This document shows, in pieces, positions 47,321 through 55,143 of a stretch of 64,000 nucleotides of DNA (within the stretch, counting starts at the first letter, position 1; the number at the start of each line of letters is the position of its first letter). Position numbers and translations under genes: made by a program. Source of the DNA: an uncultured Eubacteriales bacterium (GTDB lineage: Bacteria > Bacillota > Clostridia > Christensenellales > CAG-138); the NCBI GenBank assembly GCA_902801845.1, contig CADCJW010000006.1, positions 1 through 64,000 on the forward strand. Reading direction: 5' to 3'. A model generated the notes under the pieces. The model was not told the DNA's origin. It saw nothing but the letters and a program-made list of their open reading frames with translations, and ran no database searches.

Positions 47321-47343
47321 TTATCCTGGGCCTGTGGTATATT
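47315..47343 (+). promoter_or_regulatory. Promoter of coaBC
   Basis: TTGCTT, 17-base spacer, TATATT with an upstream TGG (extended -10). It overlaps the tail of the preceding terminator. Confidence 0.75.
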
Positions 47344-47382
47344 CTTCTTATCTTGGGATAGTTTCGAAAAGGAGGACACGTT

Positions 47383-48576
47383 ATGCTTCAGGGAAAGACC
47401 ATCGTGCTGGGGGTGACCGGCGGCATCGCCTGCTTCAAGGCGGCGGCGTTGGCGTCCCTGCTGAAGAAGCAGCATGCCGACGTGCAGGTCATCATGACGA
47501 AAAACGCCACGGAGTTCGTCACGCCCCTGACCTTCGAGCAGCTCACGGGGAACCGGGCCCTGGTGGACACCTTCGATCGGAACTTCCGGTATGACGTGGG
47601 GCATATCGCCGTAGCGGACCGGGCGGACTTCGTTTTGATCGCCCCCGCCACCGCCAACGTGATCGCGAAGCTGGCCCACGGCCTGGCGGACGACATGCTG
47701 ACCACCACGGTCCTTGCGTGCACCTGCCCCAAGGCCGTGGCCCCCGCTATGAACACCAACATGTACGAAAACCCGGTGACCCAGGACAATCTGGCCATCC
47801 TCAAGAAGTACGGCTGGGAGGTCATCGACCCCGCCAGCGGGCACCTGGCCTGCGGAGCCACGGGGAAGGGGCGGTTGCCGGAGCCGGAGGACCTTTTGGA
47901 AGTCTGTCTCCACGCCCTGGCCCACGAGAAGGACATGGCGGGCAAGCGGGTGCTGGTCACCGCCGGCCCCACCCAGGAAGCTTTGGATCCGGTCCGCTAC
48001 CTCACCAACCACTCCTCCGGTCGCATGGGCTACGCCATCGCCAGGGCTGCCGCCCGCCGGGGCGCTGAGGTGACGCTGGTCTCCGGCCCCACGGCGTTGA
48101 AAAAGCCTGCCTACGTGGAGACGGTGGACGTGGTCTCCGCTCAGGATATGTTTGAGGCCGTGACCGGCCGCGCGCCGGACGTGGACATCGTCATCAAGGC
48201 CGCCGCCGTGGCGGACTATCGGCCCGCCGCCGTGGCCGACAATAAAATAAAGAAGAAGGACGGCGACATGGCCATCCCCCTGGAACGCACAAAGGATATC
48301 CTGGGGACCCTGGGGGCCAACAAGCGGCCCGGCCAGTTCCTCTGCGGCTTCTCCATGGAGACGGAGAATCTGGTGGAGAACAGCCGGAAGAAGCTGGAAA
48401 AGAAGCACCTCGACATGATCGCCGCCAACAACGTGAAGGTGGCGGGAGCCGGCTTCGGCGTGGACACCAACGTTTTGACCCTCATCACCCCCGAGGGCAT
48501 GGCGGAGCTGCCCCTCATGAGCAAGGACGCGGCCGCCGACGCCCTGCTGGACGCCATCCTGCAGCGGATGCAATAG
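47383..48576 (+). CDS. coaBC: Bifunctional phosphopantothenoylcysteine decarboxylase/synthetase
   Basis: 397 residues. The N-terminal CoaC flavoprotein half has GVTGGIACFKAAALAS and the PXMNXXMW-like APAMNTNMYENPV segment. The C-terminal CoaB half begins near residue 185 with VLVTAGPTQEALDPVRYLTNHSSGRMGYAIA and includes KAAAVADYRP and NKIKKKDG. It carries out steps two and three of CoA synthesis after CoaX. AAGGAGG precedes the ATG. Confidence 0.96.
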   Translation: MLQGKTIVLGVTGGIACFKAAALASLLKKQHADVQVIMTKNATEFVTPLTFEQLTGNRALVDTFDRNFRYDVGHIAVADRADFVLIAPATANVIAKLAHGLADDMLTTTVLACTCPKAVAPAMNTNMYENPVTQDNLAILKKYGWEVIDPASGHLACGATGKGRLPEPEDLLEVCLHALAHEKDMAGKRVLVTAGPTQEALDPVRYLTNHSSGRMGYAIARAAARRGAEVTLVSGPTALKKPAYVETVDVVSAQDMFEAVTGRAPDVDIVIKAAAVADYRPAAVADNKIKKKDGDMAIPLERTKDILGTLGANKRPGQFLCGFSMETENLVENSRKKLEKKHLDMIAANNVKVAGAGFGVDTNVLTLITPEGMAELPLMSKDAAADALLDAILQRMQ

Positions 48577-48580
48577 GACC

Positions 48581-49666
48581 ATGGGCAAGATAGAGGAACT
48601 CAACGAACCCAAGACCTGCTCCCAGGCGCTGATCCATCCCGCCTGGGACGATCTTTTGTCTCTGCTGGGCCTGTATGGGATAGAGACCATGGACCGGGTG
48701 GGCCTCATCGACACTTCTTACGATGAGGCGGATATCCGCTGGAACTACATCGTCGATAATACATATGTGCTGCGGCTCACTAACGCCCCGGAGATGACGG
48801 AGGAACGGTTTGCCGATCTCAACCGCCTCATCGGCCGCTATGGGGATTTCGGCCTGCGCTGCCCCGCCTTCATTCGGGGCACAGACGGCCTGTTCTTCCA
48901 CAGCTGGGGCACGCTGATGGCGTACCTTTCCGAGTATGTGGATCTGCCCACGGCGGACAAAGCGGGCCTTTCTCAAGAGGAGAAGGACGCCCTGCGCGAG
49001 GAGGTGGTCCTGTCCATCGCCCGGTTCATGGAGCGGTACAAGGGCGTGGACCTGAGCCCCACCATGGGGATGTACAGCCTCTTTGATCTCTGTCCCTACG
49101 ACGTGCCGTTGGGCATGGACGAGAAGCAGCAGAATTTCAACGACCTTTGTGCCGCTCTATGTAAGGCAGGGGAGGAGGGCCTGGCCCAAAGGCTGACGGC
49201 GAAGAACGAGGCGGTCCGCGCTCAGCTCCTGTCGGTATACAGGGACCTGCCCCGCTGCGTGACTCAGGCGGACGAGGGGTTTACCAATGTGCTCCTGGAT
49301 GGGGAGAAGCATCTGGCGGGCCTCATCGACTTCAACCTTTCCGGCACCGACGTATGCGTGAACCTGATCGCCAACAACGCCATCCTGGATTTGGACGATC
49401 TGGGCGACAAGCCGTTCGACCCTGCGGATGCTTTGGAGCAGCTGCTGGCCGGTTTCCGCAGGAATGCCGCCCGGATGCTGGAGGCGTATCGCGCTTCCCA
49501 AACGGAGCGGGATGCCCTTGCGGGATACGCATGGATCGCGCTCGTGTCCCAATACCCCAACGCCAGAGCCTGCGCAAAACGGATCGAAAAGGACGAGACC
49601 CGGGCCTGCACCTTGGCCTATTTGGAGCAGATCGCAAGCCTGGATATGAATAGATTGGCCGTATAG
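48581..49666 (+). CDS. Protein-kinase-fold (APH-like) phosphotransferase, altered HGD motif
   Basis: 361 residues. The C-terminal half has the aminoglycoside/choline kinase pattern TQADEGFTNVLLDGEKHLAGLIDFNLSG, corresponding to HGDxxxxNxxxD...IDF, with the catalytic Asp (AD) and Asn kept but the preceding His changed to Gln. The N-terminal half would hold the ATP-binding lobe (YIVDNTYVLRLTNAP). The gene starts 4 nt after coaBC with a weak AGGA site, so it is probably translationally coupled; whether it has anything to do with CoA is unknown. Confidence 0.68.
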   Translation: MGKIEELNEPKTCSQALIHPAWDDLLSLLGLYGIETMDRVGLIDTSYDEADIRWNYIVDNTYVLRLTNAPEMTEERFADLNRLIGRYGDFGLRCPAFIRGTDGLFFHSWGTLMAYLSEYVDLPTADKAGLSQEEKDALREEVVLSIARFMERYKGVDLSPTMGMYSLFDLCPYDVPLGMDEKQQNFNDLCAALCKAGEEGLAQRLTAKNEAVRAQLLSVYRDLPRCVTQADEGFTNVLLDGEKHLAGLIDFNLSGTDVCVNLIANNAILDLDDLGDKPFDPADALEQLLAGFRRNAARMLEAYRASQTERDALAGYAWIALVSQYPNARACAKRIEKDETRACTLAYLEQIASLDMNRLAV

Positions 49667-49763
49667 AGTACATATTTATTAAACGATCGTATAATCAGGT
49701 ATAGGACCTTCCTTGCCGTGGCAGAATAGGCAAAAAGCACGGTTTTATGGAGGTCCTTTTTCC

Positions 49764-50582
49764 ATGCAGCTTTCGCGCAAGCAAGTCATTCTCATATCCG
49801 TCGTCAGCGGCATCGTCCTGCTGCTGGCGGTGGGGGCGGCCATTTTTCTCTCTCCCAAGGTCGCCGAAGCGCCCGAACCTACGCCGGAGCCGTCCCCTGC
49901 GCCAACGGCCACGCCAAGGCCCACAAAGACCCCTGTGCCCACGGTCTTTTTGCTGCCGCTGGTCCCTCGCTGGGACACGCCCCGGCCCACGGCTGAGCCG
50001 GGCGGCGCGGTGGGCGCTTTCGTGCCCCAGACGGCTGCGCCGCCTCTCGAGGACCTGGAGGAGGGGATGGAGGGCCCCTGGGTGGGGGCTTACGACGGAC
50101 ATATCAAGGACATTCTGGCGGTCGGCCTTCAGGAGGGAAGGACGGCCGCCTTGCTGTTGCTGCAGCTTGTGGGGGACGAGCTGACGATCACGGCGCTGCC
50201 CATGGAGAGAACGCCCCTGCCGGGACCGTCTCTGTCAGACCAGGGGGCTCAGGCGGCGTCCCTGGTGGAGGCGGCCACGGGGCGCCGGTACGGGGCCTGG
50301 ATGGTGCTGGATCTCAGCTGCCTGCCCGCCGTGCTGGCGATCACCGGCCCGTTGGCCACGCCGGAAGCACAGTCCCTTGCAAAGCCCGGGGACGCCCTGG
50401 CCCTGGCGGAGGGGGCGCTGTCCTATTCCCGGCGGGCCTCTATCTGGCAGTTCCCCTCGCTGAAGCAGGCCATAGGGGACGGCTTTGCCTCGAATCTGTC
50501 CATCTGGGAGCTGTGGAAACTGCTGTGGGCCCTGCGGAGCCTGGGGACCCTTCGTTGCCAGACGATGCCCCTTTCTCAGTAA
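49764..50582 (+). CDS. Membrane-anchored protein with Pro/Thr-rich linker, unknown function
   Basis: 272 residues; start at 49764 behind GGAGG (spacing about 10). One N-terminal membrane helix (VILISVVSGIVLLLAVGAAIFL) is followed by a Pro/Thr/Glu-rich stalk (APEPTPEPSPAPTATPRPTK and on, to about residue 90) and an extracytoplasmic domain of about 170 residues containing GAYDGHIKDILAVGLQEGRTAALLLLQLVGDELTITALPMER. That last part loosely recalls LytR-CpsA-Psr starts, but the family's catalytic residues are not evident. Confidence 0.65.
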   Translation: MQLSRKQVILISVVSGIVLLLAVGAAIFLSPKVAEAPEPTPEPSPAPTATPRPTKTPVPTVFLLPLVPRWDTPRPTAEPGGAVGAFVPQTAAPPLEDLEEGMEGPWVGAYDGHIKDILAVGLQEGRTAALLLLQLVGDELTITALPMERTPLPGPSLSDQGAQAASLVEAATGRRYGAWMVLDLSCLPAVLAITGPLATPEAQSLAKPGDALALAEGALSYSRRASIWQFPSLKQAIGDGFASNLSIWELWKLLWALRSLGTLRCQTMPLSQ

Positions 50583-50602
50583 AAATATTTTTGGGAAAGC
50601 GG

Positions 50603-50631
50603 TTGACAGAAGCCGACAACTCATATATAAT
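50603..50631 (+). promoter_or_regulatory. Consensus promoter of the tRNA cluster
   Basis: Perfect TTGACA and TATAAT with a 17-base spacer; tRNA-Val begins 25 nt after the -10. Confidence 0.92.
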
Positions 50632-50655
50632 AACTCCCGCATGAAAATCGCGTGG

Positions 50656-50731
50656 GGGAGCATAGCTCAGCTGGGAGAGCACTTGCCTTACAAGCAAGGG
50701 GTCACAGGTTCGAGCCCTGTTGTTCCCACCA
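50656..50731 (+). tRNA. tRNA-Val (UAC anticodon)
   Basis: Acceptor GGGAGCA/TGTTCCC, anticodon loop CTTACAA (TAC), T loop TTCGAGC, encoded CCA. Confidence 0.95.
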
Positions 50732-50738
50732 GATATTC

Positions 50739-50815
50739 GGCCCGGTAGTACAGTTGGTTAGTACGCCAGCCTGTCACGCTGGAGGTCAGGGGTTCGAGCC
50801 CCCTCCGGGTCGCCA
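50739..50815 (+). tRNA. tRNA-Asp (GUC anticodon)
   Basis: Acceptor GGCCCGG/CCGGGTC, anticodon loop CTGTCAC (GTC), T loop TTCGAGC, encoded CCA. Confidence 0.95.
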
Positions 50816-50819
50816 ATGT

Positions 50820-50895
50820 GCCTCGGTAGCTCAGTTGGTAGAGCAAGGGACTGAAAATCCCTGTGTCGGTGGTTCAAGTCCACTCTGAGGCACCA
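50820..50895 (+). tRNA. tRNA-Phe (GAA anticodon)
   Basis: Acceptor GCCTCGG/CTGAGGC, anticodon loop CTGAAAA (GAA), T loop TTCAAGT, encoded CCA. Substrate of PheST and effector of the T-box at 40585-40870. Confidence 0.95.
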
Positions 50896-50903
50896 TTTTT
50901 TTT

Positions 50904-50979
50904 GCGGGAATAGCTCATTTGGTAGAGCGCAGCCTTGCCAAGGCTGAGGTGGCGGGTTCGAGCCCCGTTTCCCGCTCCA
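50904..50979 (+). tRNA. tRNA-Gly (GCC anticodon)
   Basis: Acceptor GCGGGAA/TTCCCGC, anticodon loop TTGCCAA (GCC), T loop TTCGAGC, encoded CCA. Confidence 0.95.
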
Positions 50980-50982
50980 TAT

Positions 50983-51056
50983 GGCGCCATAGCCAAGCGG
51001 TAAGGCACGGGTCTGCAAAACCCTCATCCCCGGTTCGATTCCGGGTGGCGCCTCCA
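50983..51056 (+). tRNA. tRNA-Cys (GCA anticodon)
   Basis: Acceptor GGCGCCA/TGGCGCC, short D arm typical of tRNA-Cys, anticodon loop CTGCAAA (GCA), T loop TTCGATT, encoded CCA. Its 3' end is partly duplicated downstream. Confidence 0.95.
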
Positions 51057-51322
51057 AAAACAAATCCACCCCGTAGCGGGTGGTTTTGTTTTTGGAGACT
51101 CTGCTCCCACATCGACCGGCGCGCCGGCGCCGGTTCGTTCCGGGCAGCGCGCAGCGCTGCGGCCCGGTAGTGAATGAAGCCCCAGTGGGGCTTCAAAGCC
51201 GGGCCGTGACCGAGCCCGCAGGCGAGAGCGCCTCCAAACCCCGTAGCGGGTGGTTTTGTTTTTGGAGGCTCTGCTCCAATATCGACCGGCGCGTCAGCGC
51301 CGGTTTGATTACAGGTAGTGTT
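51049..51322 (+). repeat. Degenerate tandem duplication of the tRNA-Cys 3' end and terminator
   Basis: The segment 51049-51151 (GCGCCTCCAAA, terminator, CTCTGCTCC, ATCGACCGGCGC, then a T-arm-like CCGGTTCGTTCCGGG) is repeated in degenerate form at 51228-51322, ending in CCGGTTTGATTACAGG. Both T-arm-like copies resemble the real tRNA-Cys T arm (CCGGTTCGATTCCGGG). An AAGCCCCAGTGGGGCTT hairpin lies between the copies. No gene is present between 51094 and 51324. Confidence 0.65.
51058..51093 (+). terminator. Terminator of the tRNA cluster
   Basis: CCACCC/GGGTGG stem with flanking A/T pairs, then TTTTGTTTTT. A partial second copy stands at 51239-51264. Confidence 0.85.
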
Positions 51323-51324
51323 CG

Positions 51325-51702
51325 TTATAACGATCCTGCTTTTCTATCGATAAATCGTTTCATTTCCTCCAGAGATCGGGGGCTGACGGCGTGCTCCATT
51401 TTGCAGGCGTCCTGCTCGGCGGTAGCTGGATCGATGCCCATGGCGATCAGGCAGGATTTGAGGATATGGTGGGTGTCGGCAGCCTGCTCTGCCGCTTCCC
51501 GTCCGGTTTTTGTCAGGCAGATCCGTTTATCCGCATCCATGGTCAGATAGCCGCCCTCGCGCAGGTGCTTCATGGTCTTGCTGACGCTGGGCTTGGTCAC
51601 ATGGAGCGTCTGTGCCACGTCCAGCGAGCGCACCGAACCGTTCTTCTGTTCCAAAGCCAGGATCGTTTTGAGATACTCCTTGCCGGCCCTGTGCAGTTCC
51701 AT
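51325..51702 (-). CDS. DtxR/MntR-family metal-dependent repressor
   Basis: 125 residues; start at 51702 behind GAAGGAGGT. The N-terminal winged helix is KEYLKTILALEQKNGSVRSLDVAQTLHVTKPSVSKTMKHLREGGYL; the metal-binding and dimerisation region contains HHILKSCLIAMGIDPATAEQDACKMEHAVS, with the expected Cys, Glu and His ligands. There is no SH3-like third domain, as in MntR. It faces the operon at 51929 and its own promoter has an 18-bp palindrome at the expected start site, so it probably represses both directions with Mn, Fe or Zn. Confidence 0.9.
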   Translation of the reverse strand: MELHRAGKEYLKTILALEQKNGSVRSLDVAQTLHVTKPSVSKTMKHLREGGYLTMDADKRICLTKTGREAAEQAADTHHILKSCLIAMGIDPATAEQDACKMEHAVSPRSLEEMKRFIDRKAGSL

Positions 51703-51751
51703 GAGGCGGGGACCTCCTTCATTCTCATTTGGCAGCATAAACCGTCCAAGA

Positions 51752-51769
51752 AGTTAGATATATCTAACT
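51752..51769. promoter_or_regulatory. Operator for the DtxR-family repressor (its own promoter)
   Basis: AGTTAGATATATCTAACT is a perfect 18-bp palindrome of the TTAG-N6-CTAA kind, located a few bases downstream of the -10 of the repressor gene. Confidence 0.8.
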
Positions 51770-51772
51770 ATG

Positions 51773-51800
51773 AGTATACATCTTTTCTCAAGGATGTCAA
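51773..51800 (-). promoter_or_regulatory. Promoter of the DtxR-family gene
   Basis: On the - strand TTGACA, 16-base spacer, TATACT, immediately followed by the palindromic operator. Confidence 0.8.
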
Positions 51801-51836
51801 CAGCGGAAGTTTTCCGGCAAAAACGCAACAAAGGTC

Positions 51837-51865
51837 TTTTCAAAAGGAAAGAGATGTGCTACACT
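51837..51865 (+). promoter_or_regulatory. Promoter of the metal-regulated operon
   Basis: TTTTCA, 17-base spacer, TACACT with TGC before it (extended -10). The operator at 51870 covers the start site. Confidence 0.7.
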
Positions 51866-51869
51866 CCGT

Positions 51870-51887
51870 AGTTAGAGATCGCTAACT
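51870..51887. promoter_or_regulatory. Operator of the metal-regulated operon
   Basis: AGTTAGAGATCGCTAACT matches the repressor's own operator in both half-sites (AGTTAG and CTAACT). Confidence 0.8.
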
Positions 51888-51928
51888 TATGGCAAGGGGA
51901 TATATCCCTCGCAAAAGGAGGACGGCCC

Positions 51929-52573
51929 ATGCGATATCTGATGATGCCCGCGGGGATGTGGGCGCTGTTCGCCGGGAGCTTTCGCAGGAATCTGACGGAG
52001 GTGCTGGGTTATGACGGCCCTACGGCGGCACAGATTACGAAAAACGCCCACCGGGGATACCGGGCGCTGATCAACAGGCTGCCCACCTTTGAAAAGGGCG
52101 ACCGGTTCAAAATGAACATCGTGAGCTGCGCCATGCTGTCGGCCTTCGTGTTGAATATGCCGAAGCGGCCGACCGTGGACGAGCTGACGAGGTATTACGC
52201 CGCCGCCATGATGATCGGGCCCATGGGGTGGTTCTGCCGCATGAACGGCAAACGGCAGTTCAGCGCCAAGGACATGGCGGCCATGCAGGCCACGGCCGAC
52301 CTGAATGCCGCGGACCGGAACCCCTACTCCTGGAACATGGTCTTTCTCCCCTATGGGGACGGCAGCGGCTATGAGGCCCGGTTCAGCCGCTGCGGCATCT
52401 GTGCGCTGATGAAGGATCTGGGGCTCTTCGATTTGGTCCCCGCCATGTGCAATCTGGATTACGTCATGAGCGAGGCGGACGGCGTCTGCGATTTCGTGCG
52501 GGAGCACACCCTGGCCTTAGGGGGCCCCTACTGCGACTGCGGCTACAAGAAGAAAGCGAGGAACGGAAAATGA
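51929..52573 (+). CDS. ATC-hydrolase-family protein (first paralogue)
   Basis: 214 residues. The second half carries the family pattern FSRCGICALMKDLGLFDLVPAMCNLDYVMSEA and the C-terminal REHTLALGGPYCDCGYK, as in the L-2-amino-thiazoline-4-carboxylic acid hydrolase family (PF14196), which opens thiazoline rings in one characterised case; most members have unknown substrates. Several Cys in the conserved part could bind metal or be catalytic. AAAGGAGG precedes the ATG. First gene of a repressed operon; the stop overlaps the HMA gene. Confidence 0.78.
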   Translation: MRYLMMPAGMWALFAGSFRRNLTEVLGYDGPTAAQITKNAHRGYRALINRLPTFEKGDRFKMNIVSCAMLSAFVLNMPKRPTVDELTRYYAAAMMIGPMGWFCRMNGKRQFSAKDMAAMQATADLNAADRNPYSWNMVFLPYGDGSGYEARFSRCGICALMKDLGLFDLVPAMCNLDYVMSEADGVCDFVREHTLALGGPYCDCGYKKKARNGK

Positions 52574-52827
52574 TCCAAACGGTATTGAAGATCGACGGCA
52601 TGATGTGCGGCATGTGCGAAGCCCACGTGGCGGACGCCATCCGCAAGGCGGTCCCCGCCGCCAAGAAGGTATCCGCCTCCCGGAGTCGGGGGGAGGCTTC
52701 CTTCCTGACGGAGGACGCCATCGACGAGGCCGATTTGAAAGCGGCTATCGACGCCACGGGGTACACCTGTCTGAGCGTATCCTCCGCGCCCTATGAAAAG
52801 AAGGGCTGGTTCGGGTGGAGAGGATGA
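52570..52827 (+). CDS. Heavy-metal-associated (HMA) domain protein
   Basis: 85 residues starting MIQTVLKIDGMMCGMCEAHV; GMMCGMC is the metal-binding MxCxxC loop of CopZ/Atx1-type proteins, followed by the usual beta-alpha-beta pattern and DLKAAIDATGYTCLSV. It probably hands a soft metal ion to a partner. The start at 52570 overlaps the previous stop (ATGA), and its own stop overlaps the ZIP gene. Confidence 0.88.
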   Translation: MIQTVLKIDGMMCGMCEAHVADAIRKAVPAAKKVSASRSRGEASFLTEDAIDEADLKAAIDATGYTCLSVSSAPYEKKGWFGWRG

Positions 52828-53600
52828 CGGTCCTGTGGGGGCTGCTGATCCCCTTTCTGGGCACGGCGGCGGGCGCCGGCTGCGTATTCTTCCTGAAGCA
52901 GGATCTGAAGCTCGGCGTGCAGCGAGCCCTCACGGGTTTTGCGGCGGGGGTCATGGTGGCGGCGTCCATCTGGAGTTTGATCGTCCCGGCCATGGAGCAA
53001 AGCGCAGCCATGGGGCGCTGGGCGTTTTTGCCGGCCTTCGCGGGCTTCTGGCTGGGCATCTTGTTTTTGCTGCTGCTTGATCATGCGATCCCCCACCTGC
53101 ATCGGCGCATCGACCAGGCGGAGGGCCCCAAAAGCGGCCTGTCCAGGATGATCATGATGGTCCTGGCCGTGACCCTTCACAACATCCCGGAGGGCATGGC
53201 GGTGGGCGTGGTCTATGGGGGCCTCCGCACCGGTTCATCCAGCATCACGGCGGGCGGGGCGCTGGCCCTCGCTTTGGGCATCGCCATCCAGAACTTCCCG
53301 GAAGGGGCCATCATCTCCATGCCTCTCTACGCGGAGGGGAAGAGCAAGTTCAAGTCCTTCTGGCTGGGGGTCCTGTCCGGCGCGGTGGAGCCCATCTTCG
53401 GCGGGTTGACCGTGATCGTGGCGGGGCTGGTGGTCCCGGCCATGCCCTATTTGCTGTCCTTCGCCGCGGGAGCCATGCTGTACGTGGTGGTGGAGGAGCT
53501 GATCCCGGAGATGTCTGCGGGAGAGCATTCCAACATCGGCGTTTTGTTCTTCGCCGTGGGGTTCAGTTTGATGATGGCCCTGGACGTGGCGCTGGGATAA
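52824..53600 (+). CDS. ZIP-family metal transporter
   Basis: 258 residues with about eight membrane helices. The metal-site helices are VTLHNIPEGMAVGV (TM4) and IQNFPEGAIISMPL (TM5), and EELIPEM is near the C-terminus; this is the ZupT-like group that imports Zn, Fe or Mn. The ATG at 52824 overlaps the HMA stop; a GTG at 52815 is also in frame. Its place in a DtxR-type operon suggests import under metal shortage. Confidence 0.9.
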   Translation: MTVLWGLLIPFLGTAAGAGCVFFLKQDLKLGVQRALTGFAAGVMVAASIWSLIVPAMEQSAAMGRWAFLPAFAGFWLGILFLLLLDHAIPHLHRRIDQAEGPKSGLSRMIMMVLAVTLHNIPEGMAVGVVYGGLRTGSSSITAGGALALALGIAIQNFPEGAIISMPLYAEGKSKFKSFWLGVLSGAVEPIFGGLTVIVAGLVVPAMPYLLSFAAGAMLYVVVEELIPEMSAGEHSNIGVLFFAVGFSLMMALDVALG

Positions 53601-53609
53601 GGAGGCAAC

Positions 53610-54449
53610 ATGAAGTATCATATTGAAAAAAACACCGTTAAGGAGACGCTGATCATCCCCCTGTTCGGGCGGCTGGTGTGCTCGGAGCGGTTCCCGAAGC
53701 TATTTTCAGACCCTGCGGCCCGGCGCATCTGCGATTCCCTGGACTATGACTTCGCCGAGAAGCGGAAGAAGATGGAGTCTCCGGCGGGGCTCTTCGGGGC
53801 GCTGGAGGTGGCCCAGCGGCAGTACGATCTGCAATGGGAGGTGAAGGCGTACCTGAAGGAGCATCCTAAGGCCGCCGTAATCAACCTGGGCTGCGGCCTG
53901 GACGACACCTTCTCCACATGCGACAACGGCCTCTGCCGGGGCTACAACATCGATCTTCCGGACGTGATCCAGGTGCGCAACGAGCTTTTGCCGGCCGTCG
54001 ACAGGGAAACGAACCTGGCCTGGGATCTGAACGACTACGGCTGGATGGAGCAGATCGACGCCTCCGACGGCGCCATCCTCTTCGCCGCCGGCGTGTTCTA
54101 TTATTTCCGGACCGAAGAAGTAAAGCGACTCTTTGACGCCATGGCCCGCCGCTTCCCCGGCGGGGTTCTGGCCTTCGATACGTGCAACGAGCGGGGCGCG
54201 AAGCTCATGCGCAAGACCTGGCTCAAGGAGGCCGGGATCACGGACGTTGGCGCCTACTTCTCTTTGGAGGACGAGGGGGCGCTCAGAAGCTGGAGCGAAC
54301 GGTTTGCATCCGTCACCGCCAAAAGCTACATGCGGGGCTATCGGGACATCTACCGGGACGTGAGCCTGTTTCACAAGCTGATGATCCGCTTCTGCGACAG
54401 CCTGGTGAACATGAAGATCGTAAAAATAGTATTTTCGGAGGGAATATGA
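53610..54449 (+). CDS. LCMT/TcmP-like SAM methyltransferase
   Basis: 279 residues of the leucine carboxyl methyltransferase family: KETLIIPLFGRLVCSERFP, then the SAM-binding INLGCGLDDTF (about residue 92) and the acidic IDLPDVIQVRNELLP. Bacterial members methylate carboxyl or hydroxyl groups of small molecules rather than PP2A. AAGGAGG precedes the ATG; the stop overlaps the next methyltransferase gene. Confidence 0.86.
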   Translation: MKYHIEKNTVKETLIIPLFGRLVCSERFPKLFSDPAARRICDSLDYDFAEKRKKMESPAGLFGALEVAQRQYDLQWEVKAYLKEHPKAAVINLGCGLDDTFSTCDNGLCRGYNIDLPDVIQVRNELLPAVDRETNLAWDLNDYGWMEQIDASDGAILFAAGVFYYFRTEEVKRLFDAMARRFPGGVLAFDTCNERGAKLMRKTWLKEAGITDVGAYFSLEDEGALRSWSERFASVTAKSYMRGYRDIYRDVSLFHKLMIRFCDSLVNMKIVKIVFSEGI

Positions 54450-55126
54450 CACGGCATGACGAGATCCGCCGCTCCTACAAGGCGCTGGGCGACATGAGCA
54501 CCCTGTACGACGGGATCATCACCCGCTCCACGCTCCTGGGCAAGGTGATGGATGGCCTCATCTGGGGCCTCGATAAGGAGCTGGCTGCCCAGTGGGTGGA
54601 GGACGCCTTGTCTCCCGTCCCGGCGGACTTTGCCGGGAAGCTGTTGGAGGTGCCGGTGGGCACGGGGGTGTTGACCATGCCCCTCTATGCGTCTTTGCCT
54701 AAGGCCACGGTGACCTGCCTCGATTACTCCGCGGATATGATGGAAAATGCCAGAAAGCGGGCCGCCGCCCTGGGCCTTTCCAACGTGACCTTCGTCCAGG
54801 GGGACGTGGGGGCCCTGCCCTTCGGGGACGAGAGCTTCGATCTGGTCCTGTCCCTCAACGGCTTCCACGCCTTCCCGGATAAGGACGCAGCCTTTTCGGA
54901 GACCTTTCGGGTCCTAAAGCCCGGTGGCGTCTTCTGCGGCTGCTTCTATATCGCGGGCGAATTCCCACGCACCGACTGGTTCGTCCGGCATATGTACGTG
55001 CCCAAGGGCTTCTTCACCCCGCCCTTTGAAACGCAGGAGAGCTTGACAAGGCGGCTTCGGGCCCTGTATTCTCAGGTGGAGGTCCATACGGTCCACGCCG
55101 AGGGCATCTTTCGCTGCGTGAAGTAA
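54446..55126 (+). CDS. UbiE-like class I SAM methyltransferase
   Basis: 226 residues; start at 54446 behind GGAGGG. Motif I is LLEVPVGTGVLTMPLY (Pro in place of the more usual Gly), followed by VTCLDYSADMMENARKRA, VQGDVGALPFGDESFDLVLS and FRVLKPGGVFCGCFY. The Methyltransf_11 fold is clear; the substrate is not. It is the fifth gene of the repressed operon. Confidence 0.87.
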   Translation: MTRHDEIRRSYKALGDMSTLYDGIITRSTLLGKVMDGLIWGLDKELAAQWVEDALSPVPADFAGKLLEVPVGTGVLTMPLYASLPKATVTCLDYSADMMENARKRAAALGLSNVTFVQGDVGALPFGDESFDLVLSLNGFHAFPDKDAAFSETFRVLKPGGVFCGCFYIAGEFPRTDWFVRHMYVPKGFFTPPFETQESLTRRLRALYSQVEVHTVHAEGIFRCVK

Positions 55127-55143
55127 AACAGGAGGCTATAACC

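Noticed and set aside
50652..51196. Reading frames through the tRNA cluster
   Set aside because: They are translations of tRNA genes and of the terminator, not proteins.
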